NCBI GenBank assembly: GCA_048465415.1
Contig: DBFWLO010000012.1
Coordinates: 1 to 7,419, forward strand
Origin: Scatosoma sp048465415
Lineage (GTDB): Bacteria; Bacillota; Clostridia; Christensenellales; Borkfalkiaceae
Reading direction: 5' to 3'
DNA: 7,419 nucleotides
This document shows, piece by piece, positions 6,074-7,419 of this stretch. The notes below the pieces were generated by a model. The model ran no database searches and was not told the origin of the DNA. It saw only the letters and a program-made list of their open reading frames with translations. Numbering within the stretch: position 1 is the stretch's first letter; the number at the start of each line of letters is the position of its first letter. A program made the position numbers and the translations under genes.

Positions 6074-6427
6074 ATGGCAACGGATTTGGTGGGCAATGAA
6101 AAGTTGCAGCGGTTTATACAATTATTGAGCGATCTGAATCATGAAACGGCGGAAGTTTTCTCCACGGGAAAAACGGAAATTTTTCATAAAATGAACGATA
6201 CGATTCTGGAAATGTATTCTATACAGCATACGGGCGAGGAAGAGGCTTATACGGCGATCGAAGAGGACTGTCAGATCATCTATCGGAATTTTAACGCCGT
6301 TATAGCTATGCTGCGCAGCAACGAAAGCGTATTTATTGATAACGCGACCAACACGGCTGTGAGGAAATTTTTACAGAATATTTTTGATGCGAATATTTCT
6401 ATTCTTACTGCCTACGGTCTGATTTAA
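6074..6427 (+). CDS. Unknown 117-residue, mostly helical protein, second gene of the operon
   Basis: I do not recognise this protein. It is small, soluble and apparently all helical: hydrophobic residues recur in a helical pattern through residues 10-50, 58-85 and 94-115, with an acidic stretch GEEEAYTAIEEDC at 54-66. There is no signal peptide, membrane segment, metal motif or HTH. Its ATG follows the TAA of the pyrophosphorylase without a gap. CGGAG (6058-6062) inside the upstream gene can serve as its ribosome site, so translation is probably coupled. A terminator closes the operon right after it. Codon use and composition match its neighbour, which supports a real gene. A role as partner or regulator of the pyrophosphorylase is plausible only from position. 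Confidence 0.85.
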   Translation: MATDLVGNEKLQRFIQLLSDLNHETAEVFSTGKTEIFHKMNDTILEMYSIQHTGEEEAYTAIEEDCQIIYRNFNAVIAMLRSNESVFIDNATNTAVRKFLQNIFDANISILTAYGLI

Positions 6428-6441
6428 ACTTAAAAATATGG

Positions 6442-6475
6442 AAAACGGCTCTGTTTAAAAACAGAGCCGTTTTTT
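6442..6475 (+). terminator. Terminator of the pyrophosphorylase operon
   Basis: AAAACGGCTCTGTTT (6442-6456) pairs perfectly with 6459-6473. The A run on the left and T run on the right (6470-6475) let it work in both directions. It lies 14 nt after the stop of the 117-residue gene. Confidence 0.93.
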
Positions 6476-6541
6476 ATGCTAAACAAAAAGGAAGAACTGA
6501 AAAAGGCAGCGATTTCTTTTGTGAAAAATTGAAAATCTCTA

Positions 6542-6570
6542 TTGACAAAAGTCCTTTCAGGGGATATAAT
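6542..6570 (+). promoter_or_regulatory. Perfect-consensus sigma-A promoter
   Basis: TTGACA (6542-6547), a 17-bp spacer, then TATAAT (6565-6570) match the consensus in every position. Transcription would start near 6577. The only gene downstream begins at 6944, so this is a strong promoter driving either a long mRNA leader or a separate RNA. Confidence 0.88.
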
Positions 6571-6576
6571 GGGACT

Positions 6577-6798
6577 TGCTGTCTTCTCTTGCTTCTGTTG
6601 CCTCCAAACCCTCTCTGTTTTTTATCGTAACTTTTGAGAATAAAAGCCGAAGTTATGATAAGACAAGCGGCAAGTTTTGCCCTATACTTAAAGTATAAAA
6701 AATATATAGCTTGGACTGCGCTATGCCTGAATATCGCAGTTCGGCGCAGGGGACGAAAGACAAAAGCCGCGACTTCGGAAAAACTGAAATCGCAAAAT
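6577..6798 (+). ncRNA. Structured leader RNA or small RNA of unknown family
   Basis: The transcript opens with a pyrimidine-rich tract (about 6578-6623). Then come stacked inverted repeats: CCGAAGT (6647-6653) with ACTTCGG (6772-6778) as a possible closing helix, GGCAA-GTT-TTGCC (6669-6681), TATACTT-A-AAGTATA (6683-6697), and a 10-bp helix TTGGACTGCG (6711-6720) with CGCAGTTCGG (6735-6744) that includes GU pairs. I cannot match it to 6S, SRP, tmRNA, RNase P, c-di-GMP or other known classes. A TTG-started frame of 67 codons (6634-6837) crosses it, but the helices explain the sequence better. It may be the 5' leader of the secreted protein gene, a stand-alone RNA, or a copy of a dispersed repeat. 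The 3' end is undefined. Confidence 0.5.
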
Positions 6799-6799
6799 G

Positions 6800-6845
6800 T
6801 CAAACCCCCCGGGGGGTTTGAATGTTATCCTATATAACATTCAAA
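6800..6845 (+). repeat. Two overlapping palindromes sharing TTTGA
   Basis: TCAAACCCCCC (6800-6810) is followed without spacer by its complement GGGGGGTTTGA (6811-6821). The second hairpin pairs TTTGAATGTTAT (6817-6828) with ATAACATTCAAA (6834-6845) around a CCTAT loop, 12 bp perfect. Bases 6817-6821 (TTTGA) belong to both, so the two full hairpins exclude each other. No U tract follows, so neither is an ordinary terminator. Confidence 0.75.
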
Positions 6846-6902
6846 AAACTTACTCGGCGGAGCGAAGCGGTAAAAGTCAATTTTCGTAAAAAGAGGGTTC
6901 AT

Positions 6903-6916
6903 CGCGTGAAAACGCG
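6903..6916 (+). promoter_or_regulatory. Small GAAA-tetraloop hairpin ahead of the secreted protein gene
   Basis: CGCGT (6903-6907) pairs with ACGCG (6912-6916) across a GAAA loop. It lies 17 nt before the GGAGG ribosome site. It may shape the leader, but it does not cover the ribosome site. Confidence 0.35.
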
Positions 6917-6943
6917 TGGATTAAAAAAGTCTTGGAGGAAAAA

Positions 6944-7419
6944 ATGAAGAGTATCAAAAAGATCAGGCTTTCGATCACTACCGCGTTAGCGACAGTGGCG
7001 GTAGCTTCTTTGGCGATGGGATTAAACCTAATCAATCCCATATCCGCGGACGCCGAAAACCGCGTTGTCAACGGTTGGAACAGCGAGGTGACGAGGGGAA
7101 CCGCCGCTGTCGATTTAGGCGTTGCCGCAAAAGAAAATTATGCGGAGTTTAAAAATTTGCAGGACGGAGACGTTCTCTCTTATGCGAGCACTGTGAAAGC
7201 TCCGATCCGTTCGGATCTCGTCAGAGCTACGCCTTACGCGTTTTCCGTCATTGCCAAAGGAAGCGCGAACGCAACGATCTCCTGGACGTTTACGGCCACG
7301 GGAATGACCGCGCCGCTGCGTTTCACGACGGTAATCGGCGGGGATTCGCTGAGATCGGAGACGGAAGGCAAAGGCGACTGCGTTTATTACGAAGGCAATC
7401 ATCAGCGCAGAACGTATAA
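6944..7419 (+). CDS. Secreted or surface protein, N-terminal part (runs off the window)
   Basis: The frame is open from the ATG at 6944 to the window end, giving the first 158 residues. The product was missed if only closed frames were considered. A classical Sec signal peptide is present: basic MKSIKKIR, a hydrophobic core (about residues 9-28), then NPISADAEN with probable cleavage near residues 35-38. The mature part starts with RVVNGWNSEV, and residues about 95-130 are rich in Thr, Ala and aromatic residues in alternating strands (YAFSVIAKG, ATISWTFTATG, LRFTTVIGG), as in beta-sandwich or carbohydrate-binding-type modules. I cannot name the family from this fragment. GGAGG (6934-6938) stands 5 nt ahead of the ATG, a strong ribosome site. 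The promoter is most likely the perfect one at 6542, through a leader of about 370 nt. The gene is not broken here. It simply continues past the last base. Confidence 0.88.
   Translation, partial: MKSIKKIRLSITTALATVAVASLAMGLNLINPISADAENRVVNGWNSEVTRGTAAVDLGVAAKENYAEFKNLQDGDVLSYASTVKAPIRSDLVRATPYAFSVIAKGSANATISWTFTATGMTAPLRFTTVIGGDSLRSETEGKGDCVYYEGNHQRRTY

Noticed and set aside
6474..6803. 109-codon minus-strand frame across the structured leader
   Set aside because: It runs through the operon terminator tail, the perfect promoter and the RNA helices, and no ribosome site was seen. It may look conserved in databases only if the region is a dispersed repeat.
6634..6837. 67-codon plus-strand frame starting with TTG
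   Set aside because: It has no ribosome site, ends within a palindrome, and its sequence is accounted for by RNA helices. It could be a frame through a repeat.
7115..7402. 95-codon minus-strand frame near the window end
   Set aside because: It is antisense to the secreted protein frame, which has a signal peptide and a strong ribosome site. The antisense product is Arg-rich and featureless.

Overview
The window looks like chromosomal DNA of a low-to-moderate GC Gram-positive bacterium (Bacillota). A gut-type Clostridia lineage is most likely. The basis is a Gram-positive-style 5S rRNA, strong Shine-Dalgarno sites close to their start codons, TTGACA/TATAAT-type promoters, intrinsic terminators with U tracts, modular surface proteins with Big-like and BspA-like repeats, and a UAP1-like UDP-sugar pyrophosphorylase of the kind found in Clostridia. 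The lineage is inferred from these gene types, not from a search.

Layout. Positions 1-162 are the 3' end of an rRNA operon: a 5S gene and its terminator. Positions about 170-500 hold a compact, GC-richer, clearly structured RNA in AT-rich surroundings. I read it as a solo HEARO/omega-RNA, the guide RNA of IscB nucleases, with no iscB gene in the window. A 12-codon open frame and a 19-bp-arm palindrome follow it. Positions 690-2639 hold a promoter and a membrane-anchored or secreted surface protein with Big-like and LRR_5-like modules. Positions 2704-4280 hold a promoter, a short leader with a 24-codon reading frame whose stop codon abuts an intrinsic terminator, a CNNM/CorC-type (DUF21-CBS-CorC) ion transport protein, and a terminator shared with the convergent gene on the minus strand. 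That gene (4287-4703, minus) encodes a stand-alone HIRAN-like protein. Its weak promoter lies back to back with the promoter of a two-gene operon: a UDP-sugar pyrophosphorylase (4844-6073) and an abutting 117-residue unknown (6074-6427), closed by a terminator. Positions 6542-6943 contain a perfect-consensus promoter and a roughly 370-nt leader rich in inverted repeats. A secreted protein gene follows and runs off the window end (6944-7419).

The genes do not form one pathway. The common theme is the cell envelope: two exported proteins, nucleotide-sugar activation for wall or surface glycans, and a membrane ion transporter. The most interesting parts are non-coding. They are the solo omega-RNA beside the rRNA operon, the peptide/terminator leader of the CorC-type gene (a possible Mg2+-sensing attenuator resembling mgtL logic), and the long leader of the last gene, with two mutually exclusive hairpins and a segment complementary to the Shine-Dalgarno region.
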